A stretch of DNA of 64,000 nt from Ruminococcus sp. GTDB lineage: Bacteria; Bacillota; Clostridia; Oscillospirales; Ruminococcaceae. How positions within the stretch are numbered: position 1 is the first letter of the stretch; every line of letters starts with the position of its first letter. Positions 33,948 to 41,346 of this stretch are shown in pieces. The stretch covers positions 62,001 to 126,000 of the forward strand of contig JAFXXU010000058.1 in assembly GCA_017542125.1 (NCBI GenBank), in the 5' to 3' direction. Under the pieces are notes generated by a model. The model was not told the DNA's origin and made no database searches. It saw nothing but the letters and a program-made list of their open reading frames with translations. Position numbers and translations under genes: made by a program.

Positions 33948-34664
33948 TTATTTTGTATACTTGTTTACGATCTTAGTCTCGGCCTTGCCGGTCTCGATGT
34001 CAATGAAGCGGACAAAGAGGGATACCTTGTTATCCTCGTTGAGGGCATTCCAGAGGCCCTCCGTAAACTCGTCAAGGCTGTTGGGGATCTCGATCTTTTC
34101 GGGCTCGCCCTCAAAGCTGGGCAGAGGAGAACCGTCGCCCATATAGGTGTGGATGAAATGACCAACGCCGTTGATGGGATCGGTATAGGTGAAGGTGAAT
34201 CTCTCAACGCAGTCGGGGTTGCCGTCAGCAGACTTGATGATGTTCATAGCGTAGTTGTACTTGCCCTCGCCTACGTGCATAATGCCCGAGATACGGGGGG
34301 TATAGTTGGGAGCATCGTCCTCGTAAACACGGGTGCGGAGGCTCTGCTCAAAGGTCTGCTGCTTGTCCATAAGCTCGTAGATCGTGTCGGTCTGGTCGCC
34401 GTTGGTAACTATGGTCTTGTTGCCCAGTACACGAACAGGGGAGTAGATGATAAGGTGCGGGTCGGAGAGCTTGGAGGGGTCTGCCGCCTCGGTCTTGATG
34501 CCGTCAGTAGTTTCGGTGAATACGCGGTTGCGGCTGTTCACGCTTCTGCCCATGATGAAGTAAGCGGTAACAGCACTCTTGCCGTCGGCACTCTTGCCGA
34601 TGATGATGCCCCTTCCGGGATAGCTGTTGGCTCTCAGAGCCTCGTAGATGTCGATAGTTTTCAT
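33948..34664 (-). CDS. purO: IMP cyclohydrolase, PurO (archaeal) type
   Basis: 238 residues. 'YPGRGIIIGKSADGKSAVTAYFIMGRSVNSRNRVF' region and later 'RISGIMHVGEG' follow the PurO family (IMP_cyclohyd), which has an NTN-hydrolase-like fold and closes FAICAR to IMP. Known: PurO was described in methanogens and some bacteria have it. Here it stands in a bacterial cluster with a PurH that lacks the cyclohydrolase domain, so the pair fits. GGAGG precedes the ATG (34664). Confidence 0.85.
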   Translation of the reverse strand: MKTIDIYEALRANSYPGRGIIIGKSADGKSAVTAYFIMGRSVNSRNRVFTETTDGIKTEAADPSKLSDPHLIIYSPVRVLGNKTIVTNGDQTDTIYELMDKQQTFEQSLRTRVYEDDAPNYTPRISGIMHVGEGKYNYAMNIIKSADGNPDCVERFTFTYTDPINGVGHFIHTYMGDGSPLPSFEGEPEKIEIPNSLDEFTEGLWNALNEDNKVSLFVRFIDIETGKAETKIVNKYTK

Positions 34665-34696
34665 GTTGATCTACCTCCGATTATTTGATTTAGTTT

Positions 34697-35161
34697 TTAC
34701 AGTAGTTTGTCGAGTTCGGCAAGCAGCCGCCGCTTCATATCGTTAAGTTGTTCATCGGTGGGACGGTTGCCGTCGCTGTACATCTTCTCCATAGGATACC
34801 ACCATACAGGGCCTTTGCCGTGATTGCCGCAGTCTTCAATATCACCGCTCCGCCTCGGGAATAGATGCCAGTGAAGATGGGCATCTCCCATACCCAGGAG
34901 CTCGTAGTTCATTTTCTCCGCACTGAAGGCCTTTGATGCCGCCTCGGCAACAAGAGACATCTCCTTCATGAACAGCGCTCTCTCGTCCTCGTCAAGATGA
35001 AAAAGCTCAGTCTTGTTTCCGTGTTCCTTGTATAAGAACAGTGTATAGCCGTAAAAGTGCTGATTGTCACCGATGACCACATATCCTGTTTCAAGCTTTT
35101 TCACAAAATAGGGATTGATCCCTTTTCTTATCATTTCAATGCGGTCGCATATAATACACAT
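34697..35161 (-). CDS. HIT family nucleotide-binding protein
   Basis: 154 residues. 'HLHWHLFPR' is the histidine-triad variant HxHxH of HIT hydrolases; an N-terminal C-x2-C (CIIC) may bind zinc. Known: HIT proteins split nucleoside phosphoramidates or dinucleoside polyphosphates. It lies between purN and purO, with 11 nt to purN, so it is likely in the same transcript. Confidence 0.85.
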   Translation of the reverse strand: MCIICDRIEMIRKGINPYFVKKLETGYVVIGDNQHFYGYTLFLYKEHGNKTELFHLDEDERALFMKEMSLVAEAASKAFSAEKMNYELLGMGDAHLHWHLFPRRSGDIEDCGNHGKGPVWWYPMEKMYSDGNRPTDEQLNDMKRRLLAELDKLL

Positions 35162-35172
35162 TGTCCTATCCC

Positions 35173-35796
35173 TCAGTCCACGTAAGCCCTGCCGTCCTTA
35201 ACGGTTATCCTGTCCTCGCAGAACAGGGATACTGCCTTCGGGAGCAGCTTCCACTCAACGTTTTCCATTATGCGTCTCTGGAGAGTTTCAGGAGTATCGT
35301 CGTTATCGACCGCCACCGTACCCTGGAGAATGATCGGGCCTCCGTCACATTCCTCGGTGACGAAATGCACCGTAGCACCCGAGACCTTCACGCCCTTTGC
35401 CAGTGCAGCCTCGTGTACGTGCAGACCGTAAAAGCCCTTGCCGCAGAAGCTGGGTATCAGCGCAGGGTGAACATTTATCATCTTGTAGGGGAATGCCTTG
35501 CAGACCTGCTCATCCAGTATGGTCATAAAGCCCGCATAGACTACCAGATCGGCTTTTTCCTCGGTGAGAGCTTCCTTCATAGCCTTGGAGTAAGCCGCAA
35601 TGTCGGCATAATCCTTTCTGACCAGCACACGGGTCTTGATGCCGGCATTCTTAGCTCTTTCCAGAGCGTAAGCGTCCGGCTTTGAGGATATTACGCAGGT
35701 GATCCTGCCGCCTTTTATCTCTCCGCGCTTTTCTGCGTCGATCAGAGCCTGGAGGTTTGTTCCGCCGCCCGAAACCAGCACGATTATATTCTTCAT
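35173..35796 (-). CDS. purN: Phosphoribosylglycinamide formyltransferase
   Basis: 207 residues. 'VLVSGGGTNLQALIDA' (phosphate loop), 'MINVHPALIPSF' with the catalytic Asn-His, and 'VTEECDGGPI' with the Asp are all present. It formylates GAR with 10-formyl-THF (step 3). Start ATG 35796 follows AAGGAGAATC; the frame runs 10 codons further up, into the end of the next gene. Confidence 0.95.
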   Translation of the reverse strand: MKNIIVLVSGGGTNLQALIDAEKRGEIKGGRITCVISSKPDAYALERAKNAGIKTRVLVRKDYADIAAYSKAMKEALTEEKADLVVYAGFMTILDEQVCKAFPYKMINVHPALIPSFCGKGFYGLHVHEAALAKGVKVSGATVHFVTEECDGGPIILQGTVAVDNDDTPETLQRRIMENVEWKLLPKAVSLFCEDRITVKDGRAYVD

Positions 35797-35807
35797 ATTG
35801 ATTCTCC

Positions 35808-36755
35808 TTATGTCCCGGTCTGCCATTCCCTGATGACGACCTTATCTATACCTGTGATCTTTTCATTAAGTATCCAACAGGTTTCTTCCACCAGGAAATA
35901 CATATCCTGACTTAGCAGTGTGGTGATCGCCTTACTGTCGCAGAAGATGCAGACTGTGTTTTCATCCTTTGTATCACGGCTGATGGTAGCCTTTGAGCCG
36001 TTGCTGTTCAGGTAGGTCCCCGCTTCATTCCTTATGCTCAATACTGTTTCTTCCGTGGGCTTCTCCTTGAACATGACCCGTATCTCGAATACGTCCGAGA
36101 AAGACTCGACTTCGATGGGGTAATAGGTCAGCAGCTCGCTGAAATACTCCTTCGCGGCCTCTTTTATATCATACAGGTCTGCGAGATCGTCAGTGAATTC
36201 ATTGATGGTGACCTTTGTTATTCCTTCAAACTCATTGGCTGCCCGGCAGATGCCGTTGATCGCCTTCATCTCATAGCTGCTGCCCAAGTCAAGGTATACC
36301 GTGACTGTCCTCTCCTCCGGCAGTGCCTGAATGTCGATGTGACCGTAGTAATTATCCTCGGCGAGCTTGCCGCATTTCTTCTCGATCTCTGCCGAGAACT
36401 GCTGAACGATATCGGCTGGGAGGTCCCTGTCAAAGTAGATGCGGTAGAAGAAATTCTCTCCGTCGATCCCGCAGATATCCAGCTCGTATTTCAGATGCTC
36501 TGTATCTATGCCGAACACCTCTGCATAGAGCTTCTCGGTCGCTTCGGAGTCAAGGGGAGAACGCATTTCCTCTGAGGCTCTTGAGTATTCCTTCTCGGCT
36601 TTATCCTCAGCATAGCGGTATAAGACATCGGAAGAACCGCCGGAATTCTTGCCTATGATCGCCAGCGCCACGATGCCGCCGAGTATAAGTCCCCCTGCTA
36701 TGTAGGCGCCCTTGCGCCTTAGAAAGCTTTTCAGCTTTTCATTCTTTATCTGCAT
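35808..36755 (-). CDS. Single-span membrane protein of unknown function in the purine cluster
   Basis: 315 residues. A basic start (KNEKLKSFLRRKG) and one helix (about 18-35) anchor it; the rest is soluble, outside the membrane, with alternating helices and strands, no Cys-rich or catalytic motif known to me. AGGGTGAAG stands 3 to 9 nt before the ATG. The stop is 12 nt before purN's start. An internal terminator separates it from purM, so a second promoter may exist. Confidence 0.75.
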   Translation of the reverse strand: MQIKNEKLKSFLRRKGAYIAGGLILGGIVALAIIGKNSGGSSDVLYRYAEDKAEKEYSRASEEMRSPLDSEATEKLYAEVFGIDTEHLKYELDICGIDGENFFYRIYFDRDLPADIVQQFSAEIEKKCGKLAEDNYYGHIDIQALPEERTVTVYLDLGSSYEMKAINGICRAANEFEGITKVTINEFTDDLADLYDIKEAAKEYFSELLTYYPIEVESFSDVFEIRVMFKEKPTEETVLSIRNEAGTYLNSNGSKATISRDTKDENTVCIFCDSKAITTLLSQDMYFLVEETCWILNEKITGIDKVVIREWQTGT

Positions 36756-36781
36756 AGCTTCACCCTATAATGCTTTATGTC

Positions 36782-36816
36782 AAAATAAGGAGGGAAAAAC
36801 AAGTCTTTCCCTCCTT
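36782..36816 (-). terminator. Internal terminator after purM
   Basis: AAGGAGGGAAA (36787-36797) pairs with TTTCCCTCCTT (36806-36816). On the minus strand ATTTTG follows. The weak T tract suggests partial termination within the cluster. Confidence 0.7.
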
Positions 36817-36828
36817 GTGAACATAGTA

Positions 36829-37863
36829 TCAGCAGATGATAACTCCCTCATCGCTGTCAACGAGCTCTCCGAGAACATATGCCTCTTCGCTTGCTGCGTT
36901 AAGTGCGGCAACAGCCTTATCGGCATCTGCCTTGTCAACGCATACGATCATTCCTACACCCATATTGAAAGTATTGAACATATCTCTTTCGGGAATGCTG
37001 CCGGTCTTGGCGATCAGATCAAAGATAGGCAGCACCTGAACTGCATTCCTCTCGATTTTGGCAGAGATGCCGTCGGGAAGAGATCTCGGGATGTTCTCAT
37101 AGAAGCCGCCGCCGGTGATATGTGAAACTGATTTAACAGTCACCTTGCTCATAAGCTCCATAATAGCCTTGACATAGATCCTTGTGGGGGTCAGCAGGGC
37201 CTCACCGAGGGTCTTGCCCAGCTCGCTGTAATGCCTTGCCAGGTTCTGCTCGTTAACGGTAAATACCTTTCTTACCAGCGAGAAGCCGTTGGAATGAACG
37301 CCGCTGGACTTGATAGCGATAAGAACATCTCCCGCTTTCTGGGTGTCGGGCTTGATGATCTTGTCCTTGTCAACAACACCTACTGCGAAGCCTGCAAGGT
37401 CGTACTCCTCATCGGGCATAAGACCCGGATGCTCGGCAGTCTCACCGCCGATAAGTGCGCAGCCTGCCTGTACACAGCCGTCAGCCACGCCGGAAACGAT
37501 GCTGGCTATCTTCTCGGGGATGTTCTTTCCGCAGGCGATATAGTCAAGGAAGAACTGAGGCTTGGCGCCGCAGCAGATTATATCGTTCACGCACATAGCA
37601 ACGCAGTCGATGCCGACAGTATCGTGCTTGTCCATTGTGAATGCGATCTTGATCTTTGTGCCGACACCGTCGGTGCCGGAAACGAGGACAGGCTTGGAAA
37701 TGCCCGTAAGGTCAAGCTCGTACAGACCGCCGAAGCCGCCGATCCCGCTGAGTACGCCGCTTGTCATTGTTCTGGCAACGTGCTGCTTCATCAGCTCAAC
37801 TGCCTTGTATCCCGCGGTAACGTCAACGCCCGCAGCCTTGTAGCTATCGGAAAAACTCTTCAT
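36829..37863 (-). CDS. purM: Phosphoribosylformylglycinamidine cyclo-ligase
   Basis: 344 residues. '[16 protein letters not shown]' and '[27 protein letters not shown]' are PurM signatures, with '[12 protein letters not shown]' in the middle. It closes FGAM to AIR with ATP (step 5). AAAGGAT precedes the ATG. Confidence 0.96.
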   Translation of the reverse strand: MKSFSDSYKAAGVDVTAGYKAVELMKQHVARTMTSGVLSGIGGFGGLYELDLTGISKPVLVSGTDGVGTKIKIAFTMDKHDTVGIDCVAMCVNDIICCGAKPQFFLDYIACGKNIPEKIASIVSGVADGCVQAGCALIGGETAEHPGLMPDEEYDLAGFAVGVVDKDKIIKPDTQKAGDVLIAIKSSGVHSNGFSLVRKVFTVNEQNLARHYSELGKTLGEALLTPTRIYVKAIMELMSKVTVKSVSHITGGGFYENIPRSLPDGISAKIERNAVQVLPIFDLIAKTGSIPERDMFNTFNMGVGMIVCVDKADADKAVAALNAASEEAYVLGELVDSDEGVIIC

Positions 37864-37881
37864 TCTATCCTATCCTTTCGC

Positions 37882-38361
37882 TCATTTATGGGAACTTACA
37901 TATTTTTCAAAATAGTAACGTGCAAATTCTTCTTCGATCCCGCTGCAGAAGCCCTCCTGATCATCGGAACAGAACAGCTCATATTCTGCATTTATCTTCT
38001 TTGATTCGTCAAAGAAGTGCACCCCGGTGAGATACCACTCGAAATGATCCTTATAAGACTTTTCAATGCCAGGGACACATCTGCGGCCGTATTCCTCTGC
38101 AAGGCGGAGCCAGGTGCCTAGATCCCCGGCATAGCACATCCCGGCAGTAAAGGTATCGTCGTCGGGGACAGAGTCCTTGGAGTACACCCACTTTGCTACA
38201 AGCACCTTGCCGCTTTTCATCCGCGTTGAGGGCTCAAACCTGTAGCTCTCAATGCGAAGTCTGCCGTTGTCCTTGTCGGTAACGACGAGAAAGACGGTCT
38301 CACCGGCATTGAGATGCCGCATTATCCCTGTGGGAGTACAGCTCTTACATTTCTTGAACAT
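37882..38361 (-). CDS. Hypothetical protein between purC and purM
   Basis: 159 residues, soluble and acidic at the end. An N-terminal KKCKSC looks like half of a metal site, without a second pair. No family recognised. Its stop is 18 nt before purM's start and its start is 20 nt after purC, so it is co-transcribed with them. The ribosome site is weak. Confidence 0.7.
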   Translation of the reverse strand: MFKKCKSCTPTGIMRHLNAGETVFLVVTDKDNGRLRIESYRFEPSTRMKSGKVLVAKWVYSKDSVPDDDTFTAGMCYAGDLGTWLRLAEEYGRRCVPGIEKSYKDHFEWYLTGVHFFDESKKINAEYELFCSDDQEGFCSGIEEEFARYYFEKYVSSHK

Positions 38362-38381
38362 CTGATCTGTTGCTCTGTCGA

Positions 38382-39101
38382 TCAGTTGAGACCGATGCGC
38401 TTCATCATTTCCTGATAAGCCTCTTCAACATTGCCCAGGTCTCTGCGGAAACGGTCCTTGTCCAGCTTCTCGTGGGTCTTGCTGTCCCAGAAACGGCAGG
38501 TATCGGGGCTGATCTCATCAGCCAGGATGATAGTGCCGTCGGAGGTCTTGCCGAACTCGATCTTGAAGTCGATGAGGTCAACGCCGCAGCTCTTGAAGAA
38601 GTCTACCATAAACTCGTTTACCTTGAAGGCATACTTGGCAATGGTATCCAGCTCTTCCTTGGTGCAGAGGCCGAGAGCAAGTGCATAATAGTCATTGATA
38701 AAGGGATCGCCCAGATCGTCGTTCTTGTAGCTGAACTCAAGGATGGGGCAGAGCAGCTGCTTGCCTTCCTCAACGCCCATTCTCTTGGAGAAAGAGCCGG
38801 CGGCTACGTTTCTGATGATGACCTCAAGGGGAACGATGGAGACCTTCTTGACAAGGGTCTCTCTGTCGGAGAGCTCCTCAACAAGGTGAGTGGGAACGCC
38901 GGCAGCCTCCAGCTTCTTGAACATAAAGTTGGTCATCTTATTGTTGATGACGCCCTTGCCGCGGATGGTGCCCTTCTTGACGCCGTTGAATGCGGTAGCA
39001 TCGTCCTTGTAATCAACGATAACGAGATCGGGATCGTTGGTAGCGTAAACCTTCTTAGCCTTTCCTTCGTAGAGCTGAGCGCCCTTGGTGATGTTTTCCA
39101 T
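38382..39101 (-). CDS. purC: Phosphoribosylaminoimidazole-succinocarboxamide synthase
   Basis: 239 residues. '[16 protein letters not shown]' and '[15 protein letters not shown]', '[25 protein letters not shown]' are diagnostic SAICAR synthase blocks. It joins aspartate to CAIR (step 7). Start ATG 39101 is chosen, 8 nt from GGAGG; the ATG at 39107 is only 2 nt from it. Confidence 0.96.
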   Translation of the reverse strand: MENITKGAQLYEGKAKKVYATNDPDLVIVDYKDDATAFNGVKKGTIRGKGVINNKMTNFMFKKLEAAGVPTHLVEELSDRETLVKKVSIVPLEVIIRNVAAGSFSKRMGVEEGKQLLCPILEFSYKNDDLGDPFINDYYALALGLCTKEELDTIAKYAFKVNEFMVDFFKSCGVDLIDFKIEFGKTSDGTIILADEISPDTCRFWDSKTHEKLDKDRFRRDLGNVEEAYQEMMKRIGLN

Positions 39102-39141
39102 TTTCATTTCCTCCGTTATATGTAAGTTTGTTTTTTGACTG

Positions 39142-39639
39142 TCAGATGTTTTCAAGCTTTTCCTGGAGCGCCTTGTCCTTTGCGATGACGCCGTCGATCA
39201 TATCCTGCTTAGCAGCTTCGAGCTTGACAGCAAGGCCCTCATCCGAAAGAGCAAGGATCTGTATCGCCAGGATAGCGGCGTTCTTGGCACCGTCGATAGC
39301 TACCGTTGCAACAGGGATACCGGAGGGCATCATGACAGTTGCCAGCAGTGCATCGAGACCGTCGAGATTGGATGACTTGCAGGGGATCCCGATAACGGGC
39401 AGGGTAGTATGCCCGGCAATAACTCCAGCAAGATGTGCTGCCATTCCCGCAGCGCAGATGATAACGCCGAAGCCCTTATCCTTGGCAGATGCAGCGAACT
39501 CACTCGCAAGAGCGGGAGTCCTGTGAGCGCTCATAACATGGCACTCATAAGGCACGCCATAGGCTTTAAGCTCGGCAACAGCCTTGGAAACCACGGGCAG
39601 ATCGCTGTCCGAACCCATGATGACTGCAACCTTTTTCAT
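39142..39639 (-). CDS. purE: N5-carboxyaminoimidazole ribonucleotide mutase
   Basis: 165 residues, class I PurE. '[15 protein letters not shown]' and '[13 protein letters not shown]' carry the Ser-Asp and catalytic His. It moves the carboxyl group of N5-CAIR to C4. First structural gene of the purine cluster; preceded by a leader ORF and terminator (39661-39792). No purK is next to it. CGGAGGAAG precedes the ATG. Confidence 0.96.
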   Translation of the reverse strand: MKKVAVIMGSDSDLPVVSKAVAELKAYGVPYECHVMSAHRTPALASEFAASAKDKGFGVIICAAGMAAHLAGVIAGHTTLPVIGIPCKSSNLDGLDALLATVMMPSGIPVATVAIDGAKNAAILAIQILALSDEGLAVKLEAAKQDMIDGVIAKDKALQEKLENI

Positions 39640-39660
39640 TTGTCTTCCTCCGTTTCAAAC

Positions 39661-39692
39661 AAAAATAAAACTGCAACAGGGTAGTTGCAGTT
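39661..39692 (-). terminator. Attenuator terminator in the pur leader
   Basis: On the minus strand AACTGCAAC (39692-39684) pairs with GTTGCAGTT (39677-39669), followed by TTATTTTT (39668-39661). It stands 22 nt before purE. The stop codon of the leader ORF overlaps the first arm. An exact copy of the second arm, GTTGCAG (39772-39766), stands inside the leader ORF and can pair with the first arm. Confidence 0.8.
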
Positions 39693-39792
39693 AACGGCAA
39701 TTGAGATAGCATACTGAAAAACAGAGCGCAGAAAAGCAAGCCTTACAGGTACGGGAAGATAAGGTCTGCAACGAGAATACAGCCTTTGCCAT
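39691..39792 (-). CDS. Putative 33-residue Cys-rich leader peptide of the pur operon
   Basis: Seen: ATG 39792, with GGGAGGGG about 6 nt upstream, then 33 codons to TAA (39693-39691). The product begins MAKAVFSLQ; the last 18 codons hold five Cys (16, 19, 24, 28, 32). The stop lies on the first arm of the attenuator. Position, ribosome site and the duplicate arm in codons 7-9 suggest a translated leader that controls read-through into purE. The signal is unknown. It could also be an independent small protein. Confidence 0.6.
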   Translation of the reverse strand: MAKAVFSLQTLSSRTCKACFSALCFSVCYLNCR

Positions 39793-39833
39793 GCTTTTCC
39801 CCTCCCTGAAATATCAGTATCATTACATCTAAT

Positions 39834-39862
39834 ATTTTACTATATTTCCTGTGAATTTTCAA
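39834..39862 (-). promoter_or_regulatory. Promoter of the pur operon
   Basis: On the minus strand TTGAAA (39862-39857), 17-nt spacer, TAAAAT (39839-39834). The leader transcript would start near 39828. Confidence 0.75.
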
Positions 39863-39884
39863 CACAAAATAATATAAAACTTTT

Positions 39885-39923
39885 ATTAACGAAGCAGGGC
39901 GTTCTTGGGCATATTAACGAAGC
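39885..39923 (-). repeat. Direct repeat upstream of the pur promoter
   Basis: ATTAACGAAGC occurs at 39885-39895 and again at 39913-39923. The AWWWnCGAA core resembles the PurR box of Bacillus (AWWWCCGAACWWT), with mismatches. Possible operator pair (inference). Confidence 0.45.
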
Positions 39924-39928
39924 ACGGC

Positions 39929-40174
39929 TCAGAGGCAAAGGGAGCTGCCGGATGTAAGCTCCGAGCGGATGATGTCATCGGAGATGAAGCAATCGGTCTG
40001 CCGGATGAAGTCGTCTATCTGTTCGCCGGAGCTCATCCTGCCGCATCTCTGACAGACCTGCTGCTGCCTCTCGGCTCTCAGCGAATTGAAGCCAGCCGCT
40101 GCATTGCTGTCCTGAAGCAGCGAATTTCTCATAAGCGGGGGAAGATCGCCGCCTCTTGAATAGTTTACAAGCAT
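39929..40174 (-). CDS. Small CxxC protein, unknown function
   Basis: 81 residues with one C-x2-C (CQRC) near position 41 and many Ser, Arg and Gln. No family recognised. A very good ribosome site, AAAGGAGGG, stands 6 nt before ATG 40174, which supports a real gene. Upstream on the same strand TGAATA (40248-40243), 17-nt gap, GATACT (40225-40220) loosely resembles a SigG/SigF promoter, so forespore expression is conceivable. It is divergent from rsmA and runs towards the pur promoter with no terminator between. Confidence 0.55.
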   Translation of the reverse strand: MLVNYSRGGDLPPLMRNSLLQDSNAAAGFNSLRAERQQQVCQRCGRMSSGEQIDDFIRQTDCFISDDIIRSELTSGSSLCL

Positions 40175-40267
40175 ATATATCCCTCCTTTCCTGTTTCCCG
40201 GGAAATACCTTTTGAGATAAGTATCCCCGCGGCTCGGTGTATTATTCATCAAAGATACCGGCAAAAC

Positions 40268-40297
40268 TTGACATATCGCACTCTAAAATGCTATAAT
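40268..40297 (+). promoter_or_regulatory. Promoter of rsmA
   Basis: TTGACA (40268-40273), 18-nt spacer, TATAAT (40292-40297), with an extended TG. Confidence 0.85.
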
Positions 40298-40321
40298 TAA
40301 ACCCGAAAGGACGGTGCTCGT

Positions 40322-41182
40322 ATGTCGGAGCTTTCTAATATCGGAGTTATCAAGGATATACTCGGCAGACACGGCTTTACTTTTTCAAAGGCTCTCGGGC
40401 AGAATTTCCTGATCAACCCCTCTGTCTGTCCCCGTATAGCCGAGCTTGGGAATGCCGGTAAAGGCTTCGGGATCATTGAGATCGGGACGGGAATAGGCGT
40501 CCTTACCTGTGAGCTCGCCAAAAGAGCCGACAAGGTGGTGGCCATAGAGATAGACGAGCGCCTCATCCCCGTGCTGGAGGAGACTCTTTCCGACTATGAC
40601 AATGTCAAGGTCATAAATGCAGATGTTATGGACGTCGATCTGAAAACGCTCATTGATGAAGAGTTTTCAGGACTGGAGGTCGCTGTCTGTGCCAATCTGC
40701 CCTATTATATCACCTCGCCCATAATAATGATGCTGCTGGAAAAGCGTCTGCCGATACGGTCTGTCACGGTCATGGTGCAGAAGGAGGCGGGGGCGCGTCT
40801 CTGCGCAAAAATGGGTTCAAGGGATATGGGAGCCGTGACCGTTGCGGTGAACTACTTCTCCGAGCCGGAGATCCTTTTCAATGTTTCCAGAGGCAGCTTT
40901 ATGCCGGCTCCGAATGTTGACAGCTGCGTGGTGCGGTTCAATATCAAGGACAAGACCCCGGAGGGTGTTGCGGACGAGGCTTTCTTTTTCAGAGTAGTCC
41001 GTGCTGCATTCTCACAGAGAAGAAAGACGCTTGCCAATTCCACGGCCTCAGGGTTATCGGTTGATAAGGCAGCCGTTCTGTCTGCGATCGAGGAATGCGG
41101 CCTTGCTTCCAATATCAGGCCGGAGCAGCTTTCGATGGACCAGTTCATTGCCTTTGCAAAAGCGCTCCGGCCTAAGGTTTGA
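40322..41182 (+). CDS. rsmA: 16S rRNA dimethyladenosine transferase (KsgA)
   Basis: 286 residues. 'KALGQNFLINPSVCPRIAELG' start, SAM loop 'IEIGTGIGVLTCELAKRADKVVAIEID' and motif IV 'NLPYYI' are all present. It dimethylates A1518 and A1519 of 16S rRNA, a late check of 30S assembly. CGAAAGGACGG precedes the ATG. Confidence 0.96.
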   Translation: MSELSNIGVIKDILGRHGFTFSKALGQNFLINPSVCPRIAELGNAGKGFGIIEIGTGIGVLTCELAKRADKVVAIEIDERLIPVLEETLSDYDNVKVINADVMDVDLKTLIDEEFSGLEVAVCANLPYYITSPIIMMLLEKRLPIRSVTVMVQKEAGARLCAKMGSRDMGAVTVAVNYFSEPEILFNVSRGSFMPAPNVDSCVVRFNIKDKTPEGVADEAFFFRVVRAAFSQRRKTLANSTASGLSVDKAAVLSAIEECGLASNIRPEQLSMDQFIAFAKALRPKV

Positions 41183-41207
41183 TATAAAGTAAATATACTT
41201 TACAAAG

Positions 41208-41236
41208 GTCTCGCTGAAATCAGACGAGGCTCTTTT
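41208..41236 (+). terminator. Weak terminator after rsmA
   Basis: GTCTCG (41208-41213) pairs with CGAGGC (41225-41230) with one G-T pair, then TCTTTT. Low strength. Confidence 0.4.
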
Positions 41237-41346
41237 GCTGCCCTGGCAGAAACGCTGTTCAGCCCTCTGTTTACGACAGATTATTCGCTTCACCTTTGGT
41301 ATGATATACAGTGACATTAAATCACATTTCAAAGGGGAAGATCAAG

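Noticed and set aside
39661..39850. Possible purine (xpt-type) riboswitch before purE
   Set aside because: None of the conserved three-way junction sequence of the purine aptamer is present; the leader is better explained by the small ORF and terminator pair.
39905..40159. 84-codon open frame on the plus strand opposite the small CxxC gene
   Set aside because: It lacks a ribosome site, while the minus-strand frame has AAAGGAGGG at the right distance.
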